Below, in pieces: positions 51,617-60,303 of a DNA stretch of 64,000 bases. The DNA comes from Planctomycetota bacterium (GTDB lineage Bacteria; Planctomycetota; UBA1135; UBA2386): assembly GCA_020638695.1 (NCBI GenBank), contig JACKIB010000017.1, forward strand, positions 1-64,000, read 5' to 3'. A program made the translations under genes and the position numbers. The notes below the pieces were generated by a model that was given only the letters and a program-made list of their open reading frames with translations, was not told the origin of the DNA and searched no databases. Positions within the stretch are counted from its first letter, which is position 1; every line of letters begins with the position of its first letter.

Positions 51617-52378
51617 ATGAACATTGCGGTTCCCATCAAGCTCGTCCCCGATCTCGTCGAGGAGCTCGAGCTCAACGACGACGGGTCGGATCTCGACCAC
51701 GACGCGTTGACCTACAAGATCAACGAGTTCTGTGACCATGCGCTCGAAGAAGCGCTGCAACTGAAGGAGGCGCACGGCGGTTCGGTCACCGTGCTGGCCC
51801 TGGACCGGGACGAGGCCGACAAGGCCCTGTTCACGGCACTCGCCAAGGGTGCGGATCGCGCCATCAAGGTGACCGGAATCGACGAGAACACCGGCACCCT
51901 GACCGCCGCACACGCGTTCCGCGCCGCGCTTGCCGGGGTCGAGTTCGACGTACTGCTCACCGGCGTGCAGGCCCCGGACGACCGCGAAGGTCAGCTCGGC
52001 GTGCTGCTCGCCAGCCTGTTGGAGATCCCCCACGTCAGCGCGGTGAGCGAAGTGTCGTTCGACGGCGGCACCGTGACGCTGCACAAGGAGTTCGCCGGCG
52101 GCGTGCTCGCCCGCTACCAAGTCGCACCCAAGGTGGTGCTCGGCATCCAGTCCGCACGGCAGGCACCGCGCTACGCGCCGGTCAGCCGGGTGCGGCAGCT
52201 GATGAAGGAAGCCAGCCTCGACGAGATCGAAGTCGAGAGCCCGACGAACACGTCGCCGGAGGTTCGACGGGTGTTCCGACCAACCGCCGGACGCGGCGCC
52301 GAGATGCTCGCCGGCACCACCGAGGACGTCGCCGCGCGAATCGCCGAACTGGTCCTCGCACACCGGGGGGCACGATGA
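51617..52378 (+). CDS. etfB: Electron transfer flavoprotein subunit beta
   Basis: The 253-residue protein opens with MNIAVPIKLVPD and follows the EtfB pattern (YKINEFCDHALEEALQLKE, HGGSVTVLALD, KGADRAIKV, LLTGVQAPDDREGQLGVLLA). GVLARYQVAPKVVLGIQSA and the final C-terminal peptide are typical. With EtfA it forms the FAD/AMP heterodimer that accepts electrons from dehydrogenases. It begins 23 bp after the aminotransferase and its stop overlaps etfA in ATGA. Together with the EMO-like gene downstream it should carry electrons to quinone. Confidence 0.93.
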   Translation: MNIAVPIKLVPDLVEELELNDDGSDLDHDALTYKINEFCDHALEEALQLKEAHGGSVTVLALDRDEADKALFTALAKGADRAIKVTGIDENTGTLTAAHAFRAALAGVEFDVLLTGVQAPDDREGQLGVLLASLLEIPHVSAVSEVSFDGGTVTLHKEFAGGVLARYQVAPKVVLGIQSARQAPRYAPVSRVRQLMKEASLDEIEVESPTNTSPEVRRVFRPTAGRGAEMLAGTTEDVAARIAELVLAHRGAR

Positions 52379-53340
52379 GCGCCAGCAACGTACTCGTGGT
52401 CGCCGAACACCTCGACGGTGTACTGGCGGAGGTCACCTTCGAGCTTCTCGGTCTGGGGCGCGCATTGGCATCGGCCGCCGGCGGCAAGCTCGAGGTCGCA
52501 CTGCTCGGTTCCGGCATGGATCAGGCGGCATCTCACCTCGGCGGAGCCGACCGCGTGCTGTCGGTCGACCACGCGTCCCTCCGCGGCTTCCACCCGGAGG
52601 CCTGCGTCGCCGCGTTGGTGCAGGTGCTCACCGAGCACCCGGCGCGCACCGTGCTGACCTCGACCACTTCGATGGGGATGGACCTCGCTGCCGCGCTGGC
52701 CGTCCGACTCCAGCGCCCACTGATCGCTTACGCCCAGGACGCTCGGCTCGAGGGCGACCTGTTGGTCGCGACCAGCCAACTCTACGGCGGCAAGCTCCTC
52801 GTCGAGTCGGCGGTCGAGGGCGACTGCGTCCTGAGCGTCCTCGCCGGTGCCAATCCCGCCGCGGCAGGGCGCGTTGACGGCAGTCCCGAAGTCGTCGCGG
52901 TGGCCGCCCCGGCAGCGCTCGCCAGCTGCCGCCTACAGTGGCTGGAGCAGATCAAGCCACCGGCTGGAGATGTCGACATCACCCAGGAAACCGTGCTGGT
53001 GTGCGTCGGACGAGGCATCGAGAGCGAAGACAACCTGCCGATGGCGCAGGAACTGGCGACGGCTCTGGGCGGCGCGGTGTGTTCGTCGCGGCCGATCGTC
53101 GACAACAAGTGGTTGCCGAAGACTAGACAGGTCGGCAAGTCCGGGCTGCGGGTCGCGCCCAAGGTGTACCTGGCGCTCGGCGTGAGCGGTGCCCCGGAAC
53201 ACATCGAGGGCATGAAGGATGCCGGCCTGATCGTGGCCGTCAACACCGACGCGACTGCACCGATTTTCGAGCACGCCCACTACGGAACCACCGAGGACCT
53301 GTTCGACGTCGTGCCCGCGCTCCTCGAAAGGCTCCGATAG
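52375..53340 (+). CDS. etfA: Electron transfer flavoprotein subunit alpha
   Basis: The 321-residue protein starts in the ATGA overlap with etfB. The C-terminal FAD-binding block reads VGKSGLRVAPKVYLALGVSGAPEHIEGMKD, followed by AVNTDATAPIFEHAHYG, the universal EtfA signature. The N-terminal adenine/beta domain is present (VLVVAEHLDGVLAEVTFELL). It is not an EtfA of the bifurcating kind by any motif I can see, and lacks the extra N-terminal ferredoxin part. The acceptor is most likely the membrane oxidoreductase 22 bp downstream. Confidence 0.94.
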   Translation: MSASNVLVVAEHLDGVLAEVTFELLGLGRALASAAGGKLEVALLGSGMDQAASHLGGADRVLSVDHASLRGFHPEACVAALVQVLTEHPARTVLTSTTSMGMDLAAALAVRLQRPLIAYAQDARLEGDLLVATSQLYGGKLLVESAVEGDCVLSVLAGANPAAAGRVDGSPEVVAVAAPAALASCRLQWLEQIKPPAGDVDITQETVLVCVGRGIESEDNLPMAQELATALGGAVCSSRPIVDNKWLPKTRQVGKSGLRVAPKVYLALGVSGAPEHIEGMKDAGLIVAVNTDATAPIFEHAHYGTTEDLFDVVPALLERLR

Positions 53341-53362
53341 CCGCGCGCGCCCGCCGCCTCGC

Positions 53363-55465
53363 ATGCTCGCCCAGCTCGACACTCCCACCCGCGCAATCTT
53401 CCACAACCTCGCTCCGTGGATGCAGGTGGTGTTCTACATCGCCGGGGGCCTGGCGTGCGCGGTGTTCGCATGGGGCTTCTGGCGGCGGATCCGCAAGTAC
53501 CGCCGCGGGCGCGCCGAGCCGCGGTTCGATCGCCTCGGGGCGCGCCTCGGACGGGCGTGTGTGACGATCCTCGGCAACACGACGGTGCGGCGCGGCGACG
53601 CGCTGGGCGGGTGGGCCCACACCCTGATCCTGTGGGGCTTCTTGGTGCTGTTCATCGGCACCTGCATCGTCGCGTTGGATCACGACGTGCTGCGCTGGTT
53701 CGGCTGGAAGCTGCTGCAGGGGAACTTCTACCTCGGCTTCTCCGCGATCCTCGACGTGTTCGGCGTGCTGTTCCTCGCCGGGTTGCTGGCCATGTTGGTG
53801 CGGCGCTCCGTGTTGCGGCCGAAGGCACTCGACTACCGACGCGCCGACCCACACAACGAAGCGTGTGATCGCTCCGGTTTCGCCACCGACGACGCGATCT
53901 TCCTGTGGTTGCTGCTCCTCATCGGCGTGACTGGCTACGCGGTGGAAGCGCTGCGGATCGCGCAGGGTATGCCCGAATTCGAGCGCTGGTCCCCGGTCGG
54001 CTACGCCCTGGCCCACGCGGCATCCGGTTTCTCGGCGACCACCAAGGTCGACGGGCACCTGTGGTCGTGGTGGATCCACGGGCTGTTGGTGCTGCTGTTC
54101 GTCGCCTACGTGCCGTTCTCGAAGATGATGCACATCTTCACCGACGCGGCCAACCTGGTGTTCCACGACGCCAATGCCGGTCGACGGCTACCCGCGCCAC
54201 CGTCGACTCCGGGCTACCGACGGATCACCGACTTCACGTGGAAGGAGCTGCTCGACTTCGACGCCTGCACCAAGTGCGGCCGGTGCCACGTCGCGTGTCC
54301 CGCGAACGCCGCCGGCACCACCCTGTCGCCGCGCGATCTGATCCTCGACCTGCGGACCTTCGCCAACACGGCGCTCGGCACCCCGGAGTGGCTTCCCCAG
54401 CGGTTCGGCACTGCATCGCGTTGGCCCACCGCGACCGACCCGGCGGCGGTGGACGTCGCCGCCGACGTGATCCGCCCGGAGACGTTGTGGAGCTGCACCA
54501 CCTGCCTGGCGTGCGTCGAGGCCTGCCCGGTCGGGATCGAGCACCTGACCAGCATCGTGCAGATGCGCCGCAATCTGGTGGACCAGTCGCTACTCGACGA
54601 CAACCTGCAGTCGGCGCTACGCAGCCTGGGCGACTACGGCAACTCGTTCGGCGAATCAGCGAAGAAGCGTGCGCGCTGGACCAAGGGACTGCCGTTCCCG
54701 GTCAAGGACGCCCGCAAGACCGCGGTCGAGTACCTGTGGTTCGTCGGCGACTTCGCGTCGTACGATCCACGGGTGCAGGAACTCTCGCGCAAGGTCGCCA
54801 CCGTGCTGCACGGCGCCGGGGTGGACTTCGGGCTGCTGCACGATGCCGAGCGCAACTCTGGCAACGACGTGCGCCGGGTCGGCGAGGAGGGCCTGTTCGA
54901 GATGCTCGCGGAAGAGAACATCGAGGCACTGCGCGGCGCGGAATTCCGGGCGATCGTGACGACCGACCCACACTCGTACAACGCGCTGCGCAACGAGTAC
55001 CCCGCGCTCGGCGCGCAGTTCCCGGTGCAGCACTACTCGGAGCTGCTGGCGGAGCGCATCGCCGCGGGAAGCCTGCACTTCCCGCGCCGGCTGGGACACC
55101 GGGCCACCTACCACGACCCGTGCTATTTGGCGCGCTACAACCGTCAGGTCGACGCACCGCGGGCGGTGATGCGGGCGGTCGGCGTGCAGCTGATCGAGAT
55201 GCCGCGCTGCAAGACCGAGACTTTCTGCTGCGGCGCTGGCGGCGGGCGAATCTGGATGGACACCTCCAACGAGCAGCGGCGCACCAGTGAGCAGCGCATC
55301 GAGGAGGCGCTCGCGCTCGGCGACGTGCGGTACTTCGTCACCGCCTGCCCGAAGGACTACGCGATGTACACCGACGCGGTGAACAGCCTCGGCTGCCGGG
55401 ATCGCCTCCAGGTCGTCGACCTGATCGAGTTGGTCGGCGAGGCACTCGAAGACGGGACCGCCTGA
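53363..55465 (+). CDS. Membrane Fe-S/CCG oxidoreductase (EtfAB:quinone oxidoreductase, EMO-like)
   Basis: The 700-residue protein (ATG 53363) has about six N-terminal helices. In-membrane His residues are at GWAHTLILWGF and WWIHGLLVLLF (candidate heme-b ligands, as in NarI-like subunits). Then come CTKCGRCHVACP (Cys302-312) and CTTCLACVEACP (378-388), two [4Fe-4S] sites. The C-terminus has CCG motifs HDPCYLARYN and FCCGAGGGRIWMD. This layout is that of EMO, the membrane enzyme that passes electrons from EtfAB to menaquinone, and also resembles HdrDE/GlcF proteins. Adjacency to etfBA supports EMO. It is the likely respiratory outlet of the sHdr cluster. Confidence 0.85.
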   Translation: MLAQLDTPTRAIFHNLAPWMQVVFYIAGGLACAVFAWGFWRRIRKYRRGRAEPRFDRLGARLGRACVTILGNTTVRRGDALGGWAHTLILWGFLVLFIGTCIVALDHDVLRWFGWKLLQGNFYLGFSAILDVFGVLFLAGLLAMLVRRSVLRPKALDYRRADPHNEACDRSGFATDDAIFLWLLLLIGVTGYAVEALRIAQGMPEFERWSPVGYALAHAASGFSATTKVDGHLWSWWIHGLLVLLFVAYVPFSKMMHIFTDAANLVFHDANAGRRLPAPPSTPGYRRITDFTWKELLDFDACTKCGRCHVACPANAAGTTLSPRDLILDLRTFANTALGTPEWLPQRFGTASRWPTATDPAAVDVAADVIRPETLWSCTTCLACVEACPVGIEHLTSIVQMRRNLVDQSLLDDNLQSALRSLGDYGNSFGESAKKRARWTKGLPFPVKDARKTAVEYLWFVGDFASYDPRVQELSRKVATVLHGAGVDFGLLHDAERNSGNDVRRVGEEGLFEMLAEENIEALRGAEFRAIVTTDPHSYNALRNEYPALGAQFPVQHYSELLAERIAAGSLHFPRRLGHRATYHDPCYLARYNRQVDAPRAVMRAVGVQLIEMPRCKTETFCCGAGGGRIWMDTSNEQRRTSEQRIEEALALGDVRYFVTACPKDYAMYTDAVNSLGCRDRLQVVDLIELVGEALEDGTA

Positions 55466-55470
55466 CCAGG

Positions 55471-56505
55471 ATGGAGCCCAGCAAGGAAAGGCTCTACCGC
55501 GTTCTGCATCGGCTGGGCGCCCATGCGCTGGTTCGATCGTTCTACCGCGCCAAGGGCGCAGTCTTGATGTTCCACCGCGTGGTAGCCGATTACCCGCGAC
55601 GCACCTTCCAACCCGGCGCACAGTTCACCGTCACGCCACGGGTGCTCGAGACGATCATCGGCGCACTGCGTGCCAGCGGGCACGACCTCGTCTCGCTCGA
55701 CGAAATGGCCGAGCGCCTTTCCGGGCCGCGGAGTTCGCGCCGCTTCGCCTGCTTGACCTTCGACGACGGCTACCGCGACAACCTGGAGCTCGCCTATCCG
55801 GTGTGCGAACGCCTCAACGCGCCGATGGCGGTTTACGTCACGACCGGCTTCATCGGCCGGACCGATCCGATGTGGTACTACGGGCTGGAGCAGCTGGTCG
55901 ACCAGCACGACGAACTCCAGTTGTCGCTGGACGAGGCCGAGACGACGATCGCCTGCGCGACACTTCCCGACAAACAGCGCGCCTACGACCAGGTCGGCTA
56001 CTGGCTGCAGCGGGCAGCCCGTGCGCCGCGCGACGCGCTGCTGGAACAGGTCCGCAACCGCTACGGGGTCGACATCGCCGGCAAGTCCGCCGCACTGGCG
56101 ATGGACTGGTCGATGCTGGCGGAGCTCGCGGCGAAGCCCGGCGTCACGATCGGGGCGCACTCGGTCACACACCGGGCGATGGCCGCGCTCGACGAGGTCG
56201 AGCTACGCCGCGAGATGACCGAGTGCCGAGTCGAGCTCGAGCAGCAGCTCGGCCAGCAGGTGCAGCATTTCGCGTTCCCGTTCGGCGACCCGTCGACCAC
56301 CGGTTCGCGCGAATTCGCGCTGTGCCGGGAGCTTGGCTACCGGACCGCTACCACCACCCGGCACGGACTGGTGACCGGTCGCAGCGATCCCCTGGCGCTA
56401 CCGCGAATCCCCACGGATCCGTTCGACTGCCACCGCACGATCGCGGTGAAGCTCAGCGGCTTGGTCGGAGCGCTGCAGGCAACGCGTCCGCACCCGCGGA
56501 CCTGA
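55471..56505 (+). CDS. Polysaccharide deacetylase (NodB domain)
   Basis: The 344-residue protein starts 5 bp after the EMO-like stop. TFDDGYRDN near 95-103 supplies the catalytic Asp and metal-binding Asp of the NodB motif; GAHSVTHRAM carries the metal histidines, and FAFPFGDPSTT is the following strand. Such enzymes remove N-acetyl groups from exopolysaccharide or peptidoglycan. No clear signal peptide precedes the fold. Its 3' end overlaps the polymerase gene on the other strand by 53 bp, at the head of the polysaccharide region. By function it belongs there, although it is read with the redox operon. Confidence 0.9.
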   Translation: MEPSKERLYRVLHRLGAHALVRSFYRAKGAVLMFHRVVADYPRRTFQPGAQFTVTPRVLETIIGALRASGHDLVSLDEMAERLSGPRSSRRFACLTFDDGYRDNLELAYPVCERLNAPMAVYVTTGFIGRTDPMWYYGLEQLVDQHDELQLSLDEAETTIACATLPDKQRAYDQVGYWLQRAARAPRDALLEQVRNRYGVDIAGKSAALAMDWSMLAELAAKPGVTIGAHSVTHRAMAALDEVELRREMTECRVELEQQLGQQVQHFAFPFGDPSTTGSREFALCRELGYRTATTTRHGLVTGRSDPLALPRIPTDPFDCHRTIAVKLSGLVGALQATRPHPRT

Positions 56506-57718
56506 CCGCCTCGCGCGAGGTCGCCAACTCGAAGATCCGCAGGCCGACCGGCATGGCCGCGATCAAGAACATGTGGCGCCAGTGCAAGGTGTCGATGAAC
56601 AAGCTCTCGAACATCGCCCCGGCAATCACCGCTGCACCCACCGCGAACGTCGGCGCCAGTGGGCCGCGCCGCATCGCTCCCTGAATGCCGACCACCACCA
56701 CGCCACCGAACCACATCACCCAGCCGATCAAGCCCACCAAGCCGTTCTCCGCCAGCACCCGCAGGTAGACGTTGTGCGGATCGTTGGCGAAGTCGTGCGA
56801 CTTCCACTCACCCGGCCCCAAGCCGATCGGGTTGTCGGCGGCAACGTGCAGCGCCAGCTCCTGCATGGCGAAACGTTCGGTGTCGTAGCCCTGCACCCGG
56901 AACCGCTCGCCGACGAATTCCTCGAGGCCCAGCGTGGCCAACGCGGTCACCCCGACCAACACCGCCAGACCGCCGGCAACCACCAGCAGCGTGATCAAGC
57001 GTCCCGACACGCGCACGTCACGGATCACCAGCAGGTTGAGGCCCGCGTACACCAGCAACGAGACGGCAAAGTGCAGCACGGCACCGCGCGAGAATGCGAT
57101 CAGCAAAGCGAACAACAGCACCACCGCGAACACCCCGGCGCCGATCAACGATCGCCGACCGACCAGGTAGTCGTTGAGTACCAACATCAGTCCCGCGACG
57201 ACGAACGGACCGAACACGTTGGGATCCTTGAAGGTGCTCTGGATCCGCAGCCCCAGCTCGTCGGCGTAGAACATCTCCGGGTGTGGGATCAGCTGGAAAC
57301 GCGCCAGGATTCCCACTCCCGCTACCAGGATCGTCGCCAGGCAGAAGGCACGGCCGACCGCGTGTTCCATCCGGGGGCCATAGCGCCCGATCAGCCCCGC
57401 GAAGCCGACGAACAACAACACCATGTAGATGGTGATCGCCAGGTAGCGGGTCGCGATGGCCGGCGCCACCGCGGCCAGCATGCTCAGCCCGTTGCCGAGC
57501 AGGAACAGGCTGATTCCGGCCACCACAAAGGCACCGATACCGTGCGTGCGCAGCATACCGCCGCGGAGCAGGACCGCCCCAGCGAGCAGGAAGAACAGCA
57601 TGTCGGTCGGCGCCGGCTCGAACAGCACGATCCCGCTGCTGACCAGCACCGCGAAGATCCCCATCCGGAACGGCAGCGGCGGCCGCTCCTCCGGTCGGTG
57701 CCCAGTGCCGTAGGTCAC
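56453..57718 (-). CDS. O-antigen ligase/Wzy-like polymerase
   Basis: The 421-residue membrane protein starts at GTG 57718 (GTGA overlap with the glycosyltransferase stop). About ten hydrophobic helices surround a large periplasmic loop with STFKDPNVFGPFVVAG, LGPGEWKSHDFANDPHNVYLRVLAENG and then hydrophobic helices again. This is the Wzy_C/O-antigen ligase fold, including the conserved D-P-H-N-x-Y-L-x-x-L-x-E-x-G element. It would polymerise or ligate repeat units at the periplasmic face. It is the last gene of the minus-strand operon (63102 to 56453). Confidence 0.88.
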   Translation of the reverse strand: MTYGTGHRPEERPPLPFRMGIFAVLVSSGIVLFEPAPTDMLFFLLAGAVLLRGGMLRTHGIGAFVVAGISLFLLGNGLSMLAAVAPAIATRYLAITIYMVLLFVGFAGLIGRYGPRMEHAVGRAFCLATILVAGVGILARFQLIPHPEMFYADELGLRIQSTFKDPNVFGPFVVAGLMLVLNDYLVGRRSLIGAGVFAVVLLFALLIAFSRGAVLHFAVSLLVYAGLNLLVIRDVRVSGRLITLLVVAGGLAVLVGVTALATLGLEEFVGERFRVQGYDTERFAMQELALHVAADNPIGLGPGEWKSHDFANDPHNVYLRVLAENGLVGLIGWVMWFGGVVVVGIQGAMRRGPLAPTFAVGAAVIAGAMFESLFIDTLHWRHMFLIAAMPVGLRIFELATSREAVRSAGADALPAALRPSR

Positions 57719-58866
57719 GTGGTGCGCAGGACCAGACTGAGCCGCCGTTCCACTGCGCCCTCGTAGGCCCGCCGAGTCGCCGAAACCATACTGGGCAGGG
57801 TGAACTGGGCCGAGCGGCGCAGCGACGCAGCGGCGAACGCCGCACGCTTGTCACCGTCTGCCAACAGCACCTTGAGTGCGCGCGCAAGCGCCTGAACATC
57901 GCCGTGCGGCACCACCAGACCGTTCTCTCCCTCGACGATCGCCAACTCGGATCCACCGACCGCCGTGCTGACGATCGGCAGCCCGCAGGCCAGCGCCTCG
58001 AGGTAGACGTAGGGCATCCCTTCGTATCGGCTCGACAGCACGAACAAGTCGCACGCCGGCAGAAACTCCTGTGGCCGCTGGAAACCGACCCAGCGGATCC
58101 GATCCGCGATGCCGAGCATGTTCGCGCGGTAACGCGCTGGCGATGACAGCTCGCCGGTCCCAGCGACGGCGAGCACCGCGCGCGGGTGCCGACTCGCGAC
58201 CTGCGCGAACGCCTCCACCAGCAGCAGCGGATCCTTCTGCGCGGTGAGCCGCCCGAGGAAGCCGACGACCAGCTGGTCATCTTCGAGTCCGAGCGCGACA
58301 CGAGCCTCGGCGCGCGGTCGCCAAGCCATGGCGCCGAGCCCGTTCGGTACACAATGCAGCGCGCCGTCGGGAAACCCGAAGTCGCGCAGGTGATCCGCTT
58401 CCGACGGCGAGACGGCGATGACCGCGTCGGTACGCTTGGCCAGCCAGCGCTCCGCGCTGCCGTAGACGAGCCGCTTCACCCGACTGATCATCGGGTTGAG
58501 GGTGTATACGCAGTGCGGCGTGTAGACCAACGCACCGAACGAGGTCCGCCGCGCCAGGCGCACCAAAGCACCGCCCTTCGAGCTCTGCCCGTGCACCACG
58601 TCGAACGGACCGTGAGCCTCGGCGTAGCGGCGCAGCTCGCGCAGGGCGGAGAGGTCGCCGGCGTGCGGAGCGCGGCGCATCTCGATCACGCGACGACGGA
58701 TCCCATCCCCCAGCCGGCCGATTCCCTCCTCGAACGTGGGGTCACTTCGCCCGGTAGCGTGGATCAAGTGCACCTCATCGCCCGAGCGCACCAGTCCATC
58801 GCACAGATCGATCACGTGTCGACCGACTCCCGCCGAAGCGGCCTCCGTCACCATCAACACCCGCAT
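57715..58866 (-). CDS. GT4-family glycosyltransferase (polysaccharide operon)
   Basis: The 383-residue protein begins MRVLMVTEAASAGVGRHVIDLCDGL, the GT-B acceptor-domain start. VVGFLGRLTAQKDPLLLVEAFA and SRYEGMPYVYLEALACGLPIVSTAVGG with the E-x-x-x-x-x-x-E pair (EGMPYVYLE) are the retaining GT4 nucleotide-sugar motifs. It sits 3 bp from the WbaP-like gene and overlaps the polymerase in GTGA, so it adds a sugar to the lipid-linked repeat unit. The sugar is unknown. Confidence 0.92.
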   Translation of the reverse strand: MRVLMVTEAASAGVGRHVIDLCDGLVRSGDEVHLIHATGRSDPTFEEGIGRLGDGIRRRVIEMRRAPHAGDLSALRELRRYAEAHGPFDVVHGQSSKGGALVRLARRTSFGALVYTPHCVYTLNPMISRVKRLVYGSAERWLAKRTDAVIAVSPSEADHLRDFGFPDGALHCVPNGLGAMAWRPRAEARVALGLEDDQLVVGFLGRLTAQKDPLLLVEAFAQVASRHPRAVLAVAGTGELSSPARYRANMLGIADRIRWVGFQRPQEFLPACDLFVLSSRYEGMPYVYLEALACGLPIVSTAVGGSELAIVEGENGLVVPHGDVQALARALKVLLADGDKRAAFAAASLRRSAQFTLPSMVSATRRAYEGAVERRLSLVLRTT

Positions 58867-58869
58867 GGC

Positions 58870-60303
58870 TCAGCAGGCTCCCTCGCGCCGCAGCACTGTC
58901 TTCACCGTTCGATAGAGAACATACAGATCCAACCAAATCGACCAGTTGCGGACGTACGCCGCATCCAGCGCCACGCGCTGCGGGTAGGTCGTGTTGTTGC
59001 GTCCCGAGACCTGCCACAAGCCCGTGATCCCGGGCGGCACGCTGGTGTAGAGCGCGTAGGCGTCGCCGTACTTCACCACTTCGTCAGCGACGATCGGCCG
59101 CGGCCCCACCAGGCTCATCCGCCCGGTGAGCACCGACCAGATCTGCGGCAACTCGTCGAGGCTGCTGCGCCGCAAGAAGCGACCAACCCGCGTGATGCGT
59201 GGGTCGGACTTGAGCTTGTGCGTCTCCTGCCACTCGCGCTGCAACTCCGGGTGCTCCGCGAGGTACTCCGCGAGCTTGCGGTCCGCATCGATCACCATGG
59301 TCCGGAACTTCCAGACCGAGAACCAACGGCCGTCGCGTCCCAGTCGGCGGTGGGCAAACAACACCGGCCCCGGCGATTCCAAGCGGATGGCCACCATGAT
59401 CGCCAACATCACCGGAAACACGAAGGGCAGCATCAGCAGGCAGAGCGCGATGTCGACCGCCCGTTTGGCCAGCGCGTAGCGGGCGAACTGCAAGCGGTTC
59501 CGCACGTGGAACGCCGCGGTCGAGCCGACTTGCAGGGGCTCGATCCAGGACTCGCCGAATACCCGCATCATGCTCGGTACCAGAACGAGCACATGGCGCA
59601 GCCGACTCGCACCGGGCTGCGACAGCACCCATTCCCACGGTTCCTCGGCGCACACGATGGCGATCGGAGCCCGCAGACTCGCGATGGGATGCCCCTCGGC
59701 GGAGAGGTCGTGCACCATGCCGACCGGCCGCAGTCCCTGCCAGCGAAGTTCGCGGCTACGAGCGATGACCTCCGCTAACAGCGAAGGAGGGCCGACCAGG
59801 AGTGCGCGACGCCCCCACCACTCGGTGCGTGCGAGTAGGTGCCGTGCACCCCACCGCGCCACCGGCAGGGCCGGAGCAGTGAGGAACCACGCGAGCAGCA
59901 CCGGCACTACTTCGAGCGTGTCGCGGGCGAAACTGGCGACCGCGAGCGCGTACATCGAGAACGCGAGCGCCGAACCCAACACGACTCGACGCAGCTCGAC
60001 GGTCACGTTGAGAGCGCAACCGGGGTAGAGGCCGAACAGCGCGTAGCTGATGAAGTGGGCGGGTGCGAGGACCCGGAGCATGCCACCGACGCCGGTGCCC
60101 GGGAGGCCGAGCTGGGCCGACACGGTGGTCGCCAGCAACACGCTGGCGGCGAGCATGAGGAGATCCGTCAGCAACAGCGGGCCGGAGGTGCACACCAGGT
60201 CGCGAAGGTCCGCCAACCACAGTCCGCGCGTGGGTTCCGAAGCAGGCGGCTGCGGCCGCATGGCGTCCGGGCGGATCGGGGGTGTTCTCGACAGGCTCGT
60301 CAT
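58870..60303 (-). CDS. WbaP/WcaJ-like polyprenyl-phosphate sugar-1-phosphate transferase
   Basis: The 477-residue protein has four or five N-terminal helices (a WcaJ-type regulatory half). The catalytic C-terminal half reads KRAVDIALCLLMLPFVFPVMLAIMVAIRLES, then FAHRRLGRDGRWFSVWKFRTM and SSLDELPQIWSVLTGRMSLVGPRP. These are the bacterial sugar-transferase signature, including the DxxxxxPRP-like tail. It starts the repeat unit by moving a sugar phosphate onto undecaprenyl phosphate, the carrier recycled by UppP. Starts at ATG 60303 in an ATGA overlap with the Wzz gene. Confidence 0.93.
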   Translation of the reverse strand: MTSLSRTPPIRPDAMRPQPPASEPTRGLWLADLRDLVCTSGPLLLTDLLMLAASVLLATTVSAQLGLPGTGVGGMLRVLAPAHFISYALFGLYPGCALNVTVELRRVVLGSALAFSMYALAVASFARDTLEVVPVLLAWFLTAPALPVARWGARHLLARTEWWGRRALLVGPPSLLAEVIARSRELRWQGLRPVGMVHDLSAEGHPIASLRAPIAIVCAEEPWEWVLSQPGASRLRHVLVLVPSMMRVFGESWIEPLQVGSTAAFHVRNRLQFARYALAKRAVDIALCLLMLPFVFPVMLAIMVAIRLESPGPVLFAHRRLGRDGRWFSVWKFRTMVIDADRKLAEYLAEHPELQREWQETHKLKSDPRITRVGRFLRRSSLDELPQIWSVLTGRMSLVGPRPIVADEVVKYGDAYALYTSVPPGITGLWQVSGRNNTTYPQRVALDAAYVRNWSIWLDLYVLYRTVKTVLRREGAC

